Origin: Glandiceps talaboti
Lineage: Eukaryota > Hemichordata > Enteropneusta > Spengelidae
Assembly: GCF_964340395.1 (NCBI RefSeq)
Contig: NC_135570.1
Coordinates: forward strand, 4,441,322 to 4,505,321
DNA length: 64,000 nt
Direction: 5' to 3'
The notes below the pieces were generated by a model, which was not told the DNA's origin, ran no database searches, and saw nothing but the letters and a program-made list of their open reading frames with translations. Positions within the stretch are counted from its first letter, which is position 1, and each line of letters opens with the position of its first letter. Position numbers and translations under genes: made by a program. This document shows, one piece after another, positions 47,765 through 64,000 of the stretch.

Positions 47765-48000
47765 TCAAATAAGTTGTCGAGGCGAGTCAAATAAGTTATC
47801 GAGGAGCCGAAGAAGTTGTTGAGGCAAATAAGTTATCGAGGAGCCAAATGAATTGTTGAGGCAAATAAGTTATCGAGGAGCCAAATAAATTGTTGAGGCG
47901 AGTCAAATAAGTTATCGAGGAGCCAAATAAGTTGTTGAAACGAATCAAATAAGATGTCGAGGTGCCAAATAAGTTGTTGAGACGAATCAAATAAGTTGTA
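47765..48000. repeat. Minisatellite of AAATAAGTTRTYGAGG units
   Basis: About ten imperfect units alternate CAAATAAGTTATCGAGGAGC and CAAATAAGTTGTTGAGGCGA. The minus-strand ORF is an artefact. Confidence 0.9.
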
Positions 48001-48135
48001 CATAATAAAGGCCTCAATGATGCGCCATAGCCAAGCCTAGTCCGAGGCTACCGATATAGTGGACCGAGCTATAACCGAGTCATAGCAAAACTTACTATTA
48101 CGTAACACACCTACATGGACACAATATGGTTATGG

Positions 48136-48579
48136 AATACTCCGTGCAAATCCACTTATCTGCTTATTATGGAATACTCCGTGCAAATCCACTTATCTAC
48201 TTATTATGGAATACTCCATGCAAATCCACTTATGTACTTATTAGGGAATACTCCATGCAAATCCACTTATCTACTTATTATGGAATACTCCATGCAAATC
48301 CACTTATCTACTTATTATGGAATACTCCATGCAAATCCACTTATGTACTTATTAGGGAATACTCCATGCAAATCCACTTATGTACTTATTATGGAATACT
48401 CCATGCAAATCCACTTATCTACTTATTATGGAATACTCCATGCAAATCCACTTATGTACTTATTAGGGAATACTCCATGCAAATCCACTTATGTACTTAT
48501 TATGGAATACTCCATGCAAATCCACTTATCTACTTATTATGGAATACTCCATGCAAATCCACTTATGTACTTATTAGTG
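48136..48579 (+). repeat. Twelve 37-bp tandem units, each with a POU octamer or near-match
   Basis: The unit starts AATACTCCATGCAAATCCAC and ends with TTATSTACTTATTAKGG. Ten units contain exact ATGCAAAT; the first two have GTGCAAAT. Variant sites (CTAC or GTAC, TATGG or TAGGG) show a three-unit, 111-bp higher order in the right half. Since 111 is divisible by three, two frames stay open over the array, but they are artefacts. The array lies about 2.9-3.3 kb upstream of the nodal TATA box. Confidence 0.95.
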
Positions 48580-48737
48580 ATAACGATCGACAACTTGAAA
48601 ATTCACAAGTCTCTGTTTATTAAAACAACTTTGATGCTTTGATACTATTTGAGTGAGTTTGTTTTACAAATAACACCTTGTCTGGGCAAATAACTAAAGC
48701 AATAATTAGCTTATATTGATTTAAAATGCAAATGCTT

Positions 48738-48960
48738 CTATGTACCTTGATTTGATGATACCAAGTGTTCAACATCCTTGACAGCTACATCACTTTGCCT
48801 GCTTGTCTGTTTCTTTAACCCTTGAAAATCCTGTCTGTGCATAGTTGAAACGTCGGGATTCAAATAAAGCAGAGGGTTTTTTACCAGACTTGGACTTGTC
48901 CTTTTATTCCTTGTTAGGATGCCATTTATTGTGAATGTAGTACGTGCAAAAATACAATTT
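48738..48960 (-). mobile_element. Possible retroelement 3' end
   Basis: The plus strand contains GTTGAAACGTCGGGATTCAA followed by ATAAAGC. GAAACGTCG followed by AATAAAG is a phrase I associate with 3' ends of Penelope-like or related elements in invertebrates (memory, not searched). No reverse transcriptase is visible. The strand is uncertain. Confidence 0.25.
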
Positions 48961-51314
48961 CCGGCGCGCAGGCCACAGCGTAAAATCATATTATAACGCC
49001 ATGATTTTCAAACGTCAAGTTCGTTTTACTGAGTGTTCTCTTCAGCATTTCTGTTCATACACCTTGCCATCTAGTCTAACACCTGACCTTTTTTCTATAG
49101 TGGTGTTAGTTCAAAACACGGCATCTGCGCCTCGATCCACTTTTTGGTAAACTGGCGGCGGGATAAAACTTGTAATTTACGAAGTCGGTCATATGCACTT
49201 TATAATGTCGGTACAAACGTGTCCTTGCATGAAAGAGTCACGTTTTCCTTCAGGTTATAAACTCTCACAAATTCAGCAGACATGGCGCGGGGGGGGGGGT
49301 TCATTCTCAGTAATAAATCCATGGTCACGTTCAACTAACTTACCTTTCACGGACCTTTACAAAGATCTTCATGATCTTGAATACACATCGTGTATCCTTC
49401 ACATAGTGGGGTGGGAAGAATCTGTCTGCAGGCATTGCAAACTCGCGTTTGCTACACTACCAATGCTGGAAGAGGAATTAATACACTTAATGAATACTGA
49501 ATTCCTTTTATTTGTTGACGATATACAATACATGCAAAATGTGGCAGTGAGAAAAGATGCAGTCACAAACTAATGATCAAAGCATAGTTTAAAGTTTATG
49601 GGCGGTACTGGTTGTTTTCTCAATTCTTAACTGTGTATCATAAACAGCGCATACGTACAATTGTAATGGGACACAAACAACGACAGCGATGTGAGATTCC
49701 TTACCATGCATTCACCAGTATCATCATTACAATCAATTGAATTAATTACCAACGTGTATCAAATGCTGTGAAGAACAGTAAAGTATAAACTTTCCTTTGA
49801 TTAATGCCGTTCGATAAGTGATCGACAACACATTATCAAAGCAACGAACGCCGACAAAGTTAAAGAACCCCGTTCCTATTGTTTCACTGCCAACGAGCCA
49901 AAGTGTCCGAACATGCCGATATGAAAGAAGACAATAGGTACGCTAAAACAATAGGGCGGTCCACTGTACCCACATAGATAACTACTTCACATTGTACCCA
50001 CATAGATACCTACTTCACTTTATAGAGTGGAATGTATCGTGACAAGGATGTTACCATGACAATAGCAGCTCCCACAGGAGGAGAATTGACAGTCCTCGTG
50101 CCACATAGTATCAATTGAGAGCTACAGCAAAATGTAACGTACCGAAAACAATAACCGATCGATGTACCTCACGAAATGAAAATATATGAAATATAAATAC
50201 GAACCAAATAATAACAAAAAGTACACTTCTGAATTCTTATTGAGTCCTAAAAGAACAGCTTCAAAGTGCGACAGTGACTGACACGTATATTTCTATCTGC
50301 GAATCGGTACAGACCGTACTAGATTCTCGGGACTAGATTGTAAAATACGTCGTCCGGGAAATCTTTATCGCCCCTTCTGTTTGAGGAAATTTTGGATGAG
50401 AAAAGCGCCCACAACGGTTAATTTCACCGTACCAGACTTGGTCCAACTTGAAGCATTTCACGGCCTTTAGTGACGGAAGGCGAAATCTGCCTACTCCGAG
50501 CAGATGCTTGTTGACATGGCAACTGATCTTTGCGTAGATTGTCGAAATTATAGTGTATAGGACGACGACGATGACGTTATCACATTAGAAAAAAACATGA
50601 TGGAGTGCTGTGATTGCCTTGGTAATTCAACCTATATCCATTGCACTGGCGGGATATTCTGAAATTGGTGAGATAGTTTCTCTTCACACAAAAAGTAGAA
50701 AGAAAAGACGGTCCATCCCATCCACCCCAAATAGGTGCTCTCCATCCCAAACTAATCGCCTCACTGTACAGCGCCCTCCGGAGCCAACAAAATAACATTG
50801 TTTTTGAATTCGTATAACATTATTAGTTATATTCGAACTATATTTAAAGTGAGGGTACAGACAACCGAATATGTTTAGGGTCAATTATAACGTTTATAAG
50901 ATGCAGTGGGGAAACAGTATTGCATAAATAACTGCACGTTTGACTAAAGCCACTCTGAGAAGTAGGTGAAGATGTTATGGCGACACAGCTAGGAACACCG
51001 ACATCGTTACAAAGATGCATCATGATACGTTCCAGTTGTTAACTGGGTGCTAAGTGTCCGGGTATTTGGAGATCAAAGAATGCGAAAACTATAGAAAGGG
51101 TGAAAGGGTACTCTCTCCTTTTAAACGAAAATGGGATACATTTTTAACAGCTTCAAAGTCAAAGACCGTATCTTTCAAGGGTTTTCTTAATTTTTTGACT
51201 TTCTATTTTACAAATATCTTGCTTTATAATAAATGGCAATAGTAATTTTTTAAAATTGAAAGTTGCAGAAATTAAAGTTATGCGTGTTAATATACTAGTC
51301 ACAGAAACACTCAC
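48961..51314. other. No gene recognised
   Basis: The longest frame (49193-49573, plus, 126 codons) has no splice or protein support. The region is otherwise unremarkable. Confidence 0.4.
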
Positions 51315-51978
51315 CTGTATTGCTCAGTCTGTTGGCATCTTGTTGGTATAACTGGATGTAGAAAGACAAAATAAACATGTTAAAAATGTATTGCCACTTT
51401 GAAAGTTGATTTTAAAAACTCAAAATTATCAATCAGGAATATAAATAAAGATAATGAATGATAGTGACATGTTACTAAGTTAATCCTGTGAACATTTTTT
51501 TAAAAAAAATCAAAAATTACACTTGGTTGGAAATTATGGATAAAAAAGCTCCAGGATGACTTGCAGACGACAACTACCATTGTTGTCACGATGATAAATT
51601 TTCCAAATGACAAAAATTATGGATAAATGTACTGGGTGATGCATATTTGATTAAAATTTCAGTACGAAATGTGCGAATGACAACAATATCAGGAATTGGT
51701 CGTTTTTTTAGTGGTTTGCCACGAAAGGTGAGTTTCTGTTGGCAGAATTTGTCACGTATTGACCGAATCGTTCTGACTGGCTGACGCCAGTGACGGGATG
51801 ACGGCCGTCAGCTGTCAGAAAAACCGTGCATAAGTTGCATTCATCGATCTTGTTACGAAAAAGAAGTACGCTCTGCTTATACTAAATAACATCAACAATG
51901 TATGTACGACTTTTGAACTCGAATCTCCCAAAAATTACGTTATCTAAACGTACCTGCGAGAGAGACGTCTGATGCCAT
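51315..51978 (-). CDS. Candidate gene start: two small minus-strand exons
   Basis: Exon 1 candidate: ATGGCATCAGACGTCTCTCT at 51978, ending CGCAG/GTACGT at 51954. Exon 2 candidate: 51351-51315, with acceptor CTACATCCAG and donor ACAG/GTGAGT. Joined in phase 1 they read MASDVSLA then VIPTRCQQTEQY. The other frame of exon 2 (LYQQDANRLSNT) looks more like a coiled coil but does not follow from this exon 1. No downstream exon was found before nodal. I do not recognise the protein. Confidence 0.25.
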
Positions 51979-52016
51979 TTAAACTTCCCGCAGTTGAGGC
52001 AGACGATAGTTAGCTG

Positions 52017-52024
52017 TGACGTCA
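52017..52024. promoter_or_regulatory. Consensus CRE, TGACGTCA
   Basis: A perfect palindromic cAMP-response element lies 39 bp upstream of the candidate ATG at 51978. It may mark the promoter of the candidate minus-strand gene. Confidence 0.4.
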
Positions 52025-52268
52025 CAAATGTACGGCTCATAGCCTTTCGATATGACCCCCTGGCCCTGTGGGCATTGCATACAAATACGGAGTATGTTTT
52101 AGAATACGATTAAGTGCAGGGCTATTTTATTATGTCTTAGGTATGTATTTGTTGAAGAAACTGTAACTGTGAAGAGCAAATGGCTTACTTTCATCTTGAA
52201 GGAATAATATTACCGAAACTTGCAGAACATATATTTTCGTTTGTTTAGTCACCTAGAGAGCTCTTTAG
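52025..52268. other. Nothing recognised
   Basis: No exon or repeat seen. Confidence 0.4.
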
Positions 52269-52319
52269 CCGCCCTCACCGGTCCTGAGAGGATGTGTGAG
52301 GGCGCCGCGTACCTTACGA
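52269..52319 (-). repeat. Fold-back element, copy C (partial)
   Basis: CCGCCCTCACCGGTCCTGAG, then GTGTGAGGGCGCCGCGTACC and TTACGAT is the reverse-strand version of the element at 2612. The inner GCCCTCAC/GTGAGGGC pair is intact. One outer end is missing. Confidence 0.65.
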
Positions 52320-53782
<1,463 letters not shown>

Positions 53783-53786
<4 letters not shown>

Positions 53787-54815
53787 CTCATTTTCATTCT
53801 CTCAGAAAATTTGCACATACATAAGTAATGGAAAGTCTATTAAAATCGACAAATATATACATATATACTGTATATTGTTATTTTCTTTCTTTTTTAAATT
53901 TAATTGAATGCGACCCGAGGTTACTGTACTGTCATGATTAAAAAAACTAAATTGAATGTGAACATCTTAGGACAATTTTATAAGGAGGTAACATAATCTC
54001 TAAATAGAATTCTTTTATTCTGCTCTAGGGTGATTCTATGAAAGAAAAAGAAAAACACTTGAGTAGAAATGGACAGATTCGTGATTCGACTTGTTTGTAC
54101 CTAGGCCTCATAGTCTATTATTTAGAAAAAATATACTGGCCAAAATTTCTGGAAATAAATCTTTGACCCTATACCGTTTAAATCACACACACGCTTAGCC
54201 TGGAGACGTTCTACACAATACTTGTTTGGGTTTTACAAAATACCCCTTCCCTCAACAACCCGGATGTACGCGGGCAGTTATTTGACCTTTCGAACTAGTG
54301 GGACGCCTACGTCCGTGGGTCGATATCGTCAACACCCTAACGACGTATAATTTAGTATATGCCACTTATCCTCATGTCCTGGTCCGGGTCATAACAATAC
54401 GAAAACTGGGAGTTCCATCTCCTCTAGATCCAGGTGTTCAAGTTATGATGACGTCACTACATTCGCCGCCAACTTTGTATGACGTCAGGCATCAAGACGT
54501 AAAATTTAACGAAAATGTCACATTTAGAAAAGTTACAAGTACACCCACGTTTCAGGGTGATATTTTGGAGATAGGAAACATAAAACAATATTCAGTCAAG
54601 TTTAAAATTGGTAATCGACTGTAGTAGATTACTCTAGAATGTTACCGAAGTGATCGACGTTGTTTAGTGTTGAATTACGTTTTAATAGAGTAAAACTTAC
54701 TATTACACAGACAGCTATCTACCATATGTGAAATAAAAGATCACACTATGAACAGAATGAGATGGCATCTTTTCTTTTCTTAGAACATTTACACGATTCA
54801 GATGTAGAGGACACT
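53783..54815. other. Non-coding stretch, nothing recognised
   Basis: One 108-codon frame (54298-54624) lacks any support. Confidence 0.4.
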
Positions 54816-55110
54816 CACACTTGGTAAACGGCTTACCCACATCCATGTCAAACCAGTTATATTGCATGTATAAAACATAACACTCGGGAAACGGCTTACT
54901 CACATCCATGTCAAACCAGTTATAATGCATGTACAACCCATAACACTAGGGAAACGGCTTACCCCCAACGCGTACCGGTGTCAAACCAGTTATAACACAT
55001 GTACAACCCATAACACTCATCGACAAGTAAAGCGGTTTACCCACATCGGTATCAAACCAGTTATAATACACGTACAACCCATAACACTCAAGTAAAGCGC
55101 TTTCCCTGTT
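54816..55110. repeat. Minisatellite, about 65-70 bp unit, four to five copies
   Basis: GTCAAACCAGTTATAATGCA, then CATGTACAACCCATAACACT and GGGAAACGGCTTACCCACAT recur with about 68-bp spacing and increasing divergence to the right. Confidence 0.85.
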
Positions 55111-56282
55111 TGTCAAGATAATTTACAGAGTGAATATGGAGTTGTATCTATAAAATACTAACTACTGTAATTTTTCTTGAAAACTGCATGATGTTGTACA
55201 AAGCTGAATGTAACAAACATCACCTTATAGCAGTGAATTGAAGTTCTTCCAAGTGAAGTTTTCTTCCCAGACAATGACTAAAATTTAATTTTACCCAAAG
55301 GTCCGTTTTCAACAAAAACAAATTTCGAATCAACCGTTTATAACTTTAAAGTAGTGATCGGTGGTAATTTCACAATTAGTTTGGATAATCTTGATCCCCG
55401 CACACATGTACCTACACAAAGTTTAATATCATATTTTGTAAACGGGATCGCTTGAGTTTAGTCAACACTACGTAGGCTTATATCAAAGCTGGGGTATACA
55501 TAACAAAAGGGACTAGCAATGCACTAATCACCGAGTTAAACCCAAGCTCATTCTCTGGATGAGGGTTTGCTACTCACCAGAGTTAATGCCATCCTCGGGT
55601 TTTTTCGGCATCCTTCCGAGGTAAGCACAGATCCGGATCTTACTACTAGACAAGGACAAGAGAGAAGTAGGTTTTATTGTACAACGAAACCACATATCTT
55701 GTAGTTGTACAACTTACCGAATCGGGTTCAAGTTCAACAACCACACGTTTTTAATGGTTGAGAATAACACCATGTATAGACTTCGAGAAGAAATGAGATT
55801 TATATATACAAAAATCCGCAACTCGAGAAAAGGTTGTGACATTTCATTTGTGGAACCGCATCGACTGTATCGAACTGAAAACACGGAATTGTACTATCAA
55901 GAAATGATAAGCCAGTCCCCGAGCGATTGGTCTCGAGTCAAAATTGTGGAAATAGATTTAAAGCTTGTATTTTCTTCAAAATGATATATTACCTAACTTC
56001 ATATCGATTTTCTTGCACTCCGTACAATATATCACATATCATTAACAACTTCCCTAATCGAAATTTAATATACTGTAAAGTAAACTAATCACTCCAATTT
56101 GAGCAATAAAACTCCGATAAAGTACCGAATTCGCTATTGACTTACAGGGAAGTTGCACGATATGCCCTCATTAGTGCAAATTACCCATCGGTTATTAGTT
56201 TACAAGCAGCAGCAGCAGCGTGTATTGTTTTCCAAAAAACTTTGCGATGAGTAAATTTTCTTTAAATGAAATTAAGAGAAAG
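55111..56282. other. Upstream flank of the IL-17-like gene
   Basis: No exon recognised; a (CAG)n stretch GCAGCAGCAGCAGCG lies at about 56205. Confidence 0.4.
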
Positions 56283-56289
56283 TATAAAA
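56283..56289 (+). promoter_or_regulatory. TATA box of the IL-17-like gene
   Basis: TATAAAA within AGTATAAAAAGGGG lies 120 bp before the start codon, implying a 5' UTR of roughly 90 nt. Confidence 0.65.
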
Positions 56290-56402
56290 AGGGGTACAGG
56301 TGTAACGAATAATTCAAACCAGATCTCAGCAGCACTGTTGACCAATAACAATTCAGCTTCAAGTCACTACGATCACTGGTCACTTTGATACCTTTACAGA
56401 AG

Positions 56403-58196
<1,794 letters not shown>

Positions 58197-58786
58197 ATGA
58201 ATCGTTAAATTTCGGGAACGAAACTATTGAACGTGAACTTTTCAACTTGTATCTTGTACGGTTAACAACAATGAATCATGGTTTCTAGTCTAAATAATTA
58301 CGGTAACAATCTTAAGAGTGTCTAAATTTAGATCAAAACTTTTATAATCAGCTTCATTTTGCATAATTAGATAACGTACCAAATCTACTGATCTATATCA
58401 TGGGTGGTTTTTTTGTACTTCTCCTCCGGTCTCGCATTTGATATATATATATAATTACTGTATTATTATTAATATGATTATTATTATTTCTAAACATATT
58501 TCCAAAACATTTTACCAGATATACTGGCGCAAGTAATGCGTTCACATGTTACTATCTAATCTAACCCAAGCTTTGATTTGCAATGACGGGTTAGCTATGT
58601 AAGTTACGTTTTAGTGACGTGATTATGTGTGAGTATTGTAACTCAACCAATAACTGGGATTGGTGTTTTTACCGCTCACATTTCTAGTTTTACTCATAAC
58701 AAATACGAGAAATGTGTTGTGAAAATCCTGTTTATAACAATACATGTTTTATTAAGGCTAATGTTTAGATGTAATTAACTTATTAA
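58197..58786. other. 3' flank of the IL-17-like gene
   Basis: No exon recognised. Confidence 0.45.
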
Positions 58787-58885
58787 GGGCGAGATCAATA
58801 GTTCAATGTAGGATAAAACACGTAATTCTTTTAGTTGGAGATTTAGTCTGGAAAGATTTTAGCTTTTTAATTATTGATCTCGCCC
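58787..58885. repeat. 99-bp hairpin element with perfect 14-bp ends
   Basis: It begins GGGCGAGATCAATA and ends TATTGATCTCGCCC, an exact inverted repeat around about 70 bp of spacer. No second copy was found in the window. It is a MITE-like or structural hairpin. Confidence 0.75.
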
Positions 58886-58925
58886 CTTGCAGTTTTATAT
58901 TTAGAAAACTGTAAGTAGACTTAGC

Positions 58926-59019
58926 CTGTCTACGTCGTTGACCTGTGTCTACAATAGTCCTCGATTACATTTGAATGTAGGCGGGTAATATGGTAGACGG
59001 AGTTCATCGACGTAGACAG
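58926..59019. repeat. Second hairpin, perfect 12-bp arms
   Basis: CTGTCTACGTCG at 58926-58937 pairs exactly with CGACGTAGACAG at 59008-59019. Confidence 0.75.
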
Positions 59020-59023
59020 TTTT

Positions 59024-59112
59024 AGACTGTAAGATACGTACGTCGCGTCGTTCCGCCCTCACCGGCCTCCAATGTGTGATGTGAGGGCGCCCGCCACGGC
59101 GTAAAATAGTCT
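59024..59112 (-). repeat. Fold-back element, copy D
   Basis: The outer ends AGACTGTAAGATACG and (reverse complement) AGACTATTTTACGCC are related. Inner CCGCCCTCACCGG and GTGAGGGCGCC form the core pair found in copies A-C. It follows the 58926-59019 hairpin immediately. Confidence 0.65.
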
Positions 59113-59556
59113 ATGATTCAAATGAATAGTTACCGGTACTGACTGATAATGTACTCGGCATTTACAGAAACCACTCAATGTGAGTTTTGTACTTTTCAAC
59201 ATATAGAAAATAGACCATTCGATAAAGCATCAGTTATACATAAAATTCAAAGTTGTGAAATAATTCTTTGTTTTTTTATCTTTATTAACTTTTTGATTTC
59301 CCTACTAAGTGATTGGTTTTGTTTAGGTGATGGTAAAATGTTTTATTTTACTAACATATATAGGTAGTTTTGTAATTTTATTCTCATCAAAATTTTATAT
59401 ACACAAATATAAACTTATAGAAATAAATCAGAACATGTGCTGTGGAATATCATTTTTTTTCTTCTGCTCTATTTTTACCTTCCGTAAAGGGAGATTATTT
59501 TTGCATGATGTCTGTATGTTTGTGCGTGTGCGTGTGCGTGCACGTGCACGCGGCGT
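59113..59556. other. Nothing recognised
   Basis: AT-rich sequence without exon candidates. Confidence 0.4.
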
Positions 59557-62884
<3,328 letters not shown>

Positions 62885-63439
62885 CTGAGACAGAGAGGGG
62901 GAGGGGCGGTGGGGGACCGTAGAAAACGTCTACAGAACCATATACACGTAGTAACTAGATTAAACCTTATTTTTATAGTACATGTTTATGAACTGGGATA
63001 GTGTGATTGACTGATAGGGGAAGTTGGAAAAACAAACGATGACGAAGAACAATTAAAGTTAAACAGGCAATAATGATATACATTCCGGTTCCGATTGTGT
63101 ATCACATCAAAGCAACACCTTTCAATCAGACATATGTGATGTAATGCATATCTAATGAGTGACAATATTTGGAAAGCCTAAAGTAGGTTAAGTTGAATCT
63201 CAAACCACCAAACAAGGTCTACAACGTTACACGTCAGGGTTGACGAAACCTTGGGGAAACTCCTTTAGGTACGTATAGAGGGATTCACCTAGGACAAATT
63301 AATATCACCCACGCGTGTTCCTAGTCGTTCGTACAAACTTTCAATCCGTTGGGCAACTTACAATTTCCCCCGAAAAATAGACTATATTCGTCATGTTCTA
63401 AAACCTACACCGATGTACACATTATGTGTAAATGACTAT
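62885..63439. other. Nothing recognised
   Basis: No exon or repeat seen. Confidence 0.4.
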
Positions 63440-63463
63440 CACGTGACCCAGGGGCTATTAAAG
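63440..63463 (+). promoter_or_regulatory. Candidate promoter: CACGTGACCC and TATTAAA
   Basis: CACGTGACCC at 63440-63449 is followed by TATTAAA at 63457-63463, about 90 bp before the candidate ATG at 63549. Confidence 0.35.
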
Positions 63464-63548
63464 GAGTAACAATTCGGCGTTTTGTGCAGAAATCACATTC
63501 AAGACTCTAAGAAGATTGACATACTCTGGTGAGAACTCCTACAACACT

Positions 63549-63569
63549 ATGGCACTTTACAGTATTATG
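63549..63569 (+). CDS. Candidate seven-codon first exon of a second secreted-protein gene
   Basis: ATGGCACTTTACAGTATTAT ending in G is followed directly by a GTAAGT donor, giving MALYSIM in phase 0. The layout copies exon 1 of the IL-17-like gene at 56403: a TATA-like box about 90 bp upstream, a very short phase-0 exon and a consensus donor. A tandem IL-17 paralogue whose exon 2 lies beyond 64000 is plausible. The evidence is only positional, since seven codons cannot show homology. Confidence 0.3.
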
Positions 63570-64000
63570 GTAAGTCATTTTACTATGCGCTAATATATAT
63601 GGAGGAGCGTACAAGAATTTATTTTGAAAATTCTGAAATTCACAATCGAAAGTTTAGCTTAGAATATTTGATATTGTTGAATCCATATGATATTGGCAGT
63701 GCCGTCTCATCCATTGCAGTTTGGTAAGAACTCATATCGGTGTGGTCTGAGGTAATACAACCGCGAAAACACACCCGTGCGTTTGCTTGGATAAGGGAAA
63801 GACTTCAGGCGATGACAAAATTCGGTAAAAACAAAAATTTAACTGATGCAAATACAACAGGAATGTTGATGTAGGTTCTGAGACACTTGATATAATATTA
63901 ATAAACGGTGTTCGGTGTCCACTTCCCCATTATTACATTCCAAATTACCGATCAAATGTTCAGGTATGAACGTAACTCAAATAACTGTATTATTGTTCAT

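Noticed and set aside
48115-48642. Two ORFs of 165-175 codons with 37-residue periodicity
   Set aside because: The 111-bp higher-order repeat is divisible by three, which keeps frames open; there is no promoter, splice site or known protein.
49193-49573. A 126-codon plus-strand ORF
   Set aside because: It spans a G-run, has no family resemblance I can name and no supporting signals.
54298-54624. A 108-codon plus-strand ORF
   Set aside because: No supporting signals and no recognisable motif.

Overview
The window is nuclear DNA of an invertebrate animal, most likely a marine bilaterian. It shows GT-AG introns, short exons, long AT-rich non-coding stretches, abundant micro- and minisatellites, MITE- and SINE-like repeats, and gene families such as nodal, IL-17 and TMEM243. 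Nodal together with IL-17 fits lancelets, hemichordates, molluscs or brachiopods. I cannot choose the phylum from the sequence alone. All gene models below were assembled by eye from splice sites, reading phase and protein pattern.

Layout. 1-16.2 kb is repeat-rich DNA with minisatellites, a TA-flanked MITE, SINE-like elements, a retroelement remnant and a large inverted repeat; I see no convincing gene there. At 16.3-16.4 kb (-) lies the first exon of a PDZ-domain protein. At 18.5-26.5 kb (+) lies a ten-exon gene for a 556-residue protein with an N-terminal TPR and a C-terminal right-handed beta-helix. Its intron 4 starts with a 52-bp tandem array that duplicates the exon 4 end plus its splice donor. 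26.6-31.7 kb is mostly dispersed repeats.

31.8-38.8 kb holds two TMEM243-family membrane protein genes, head to head and about 400 bp apart: tmem243 (-) and a longer paralogue (+). 41.4-45.2 kb (-) holds a two-exon nodal gene with a TATA box. About 3 kb upstream of nodal is an array of twelve 37-bp units, each carrying a POU octamer or a one-base variant. 45.3-56.2 kb is otherwise non-coding apart from a weak candidate gene near 51.3-52.0 kb (-). 56.4-58.2 kb (+) holds an IL-17-like cytokine gene whose nine-codon first exon is easily missed. A similar tiny first exon at 63.55 kb suggests another secreted-protein gene running off the window.

The genes do not form one pathway. Nodal is a patterning ligand, IL-17 an immune cytokine, and the TMEM243 pair are small membrane proteins. 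The most unusual structures are the tandem array of decoy exon ends in the TPR/beta-helix gene, the head-to-head TMEM243 pair, the two octamer-bearing tandem arrays, and two short inverted-repeat element families visible in several copies.
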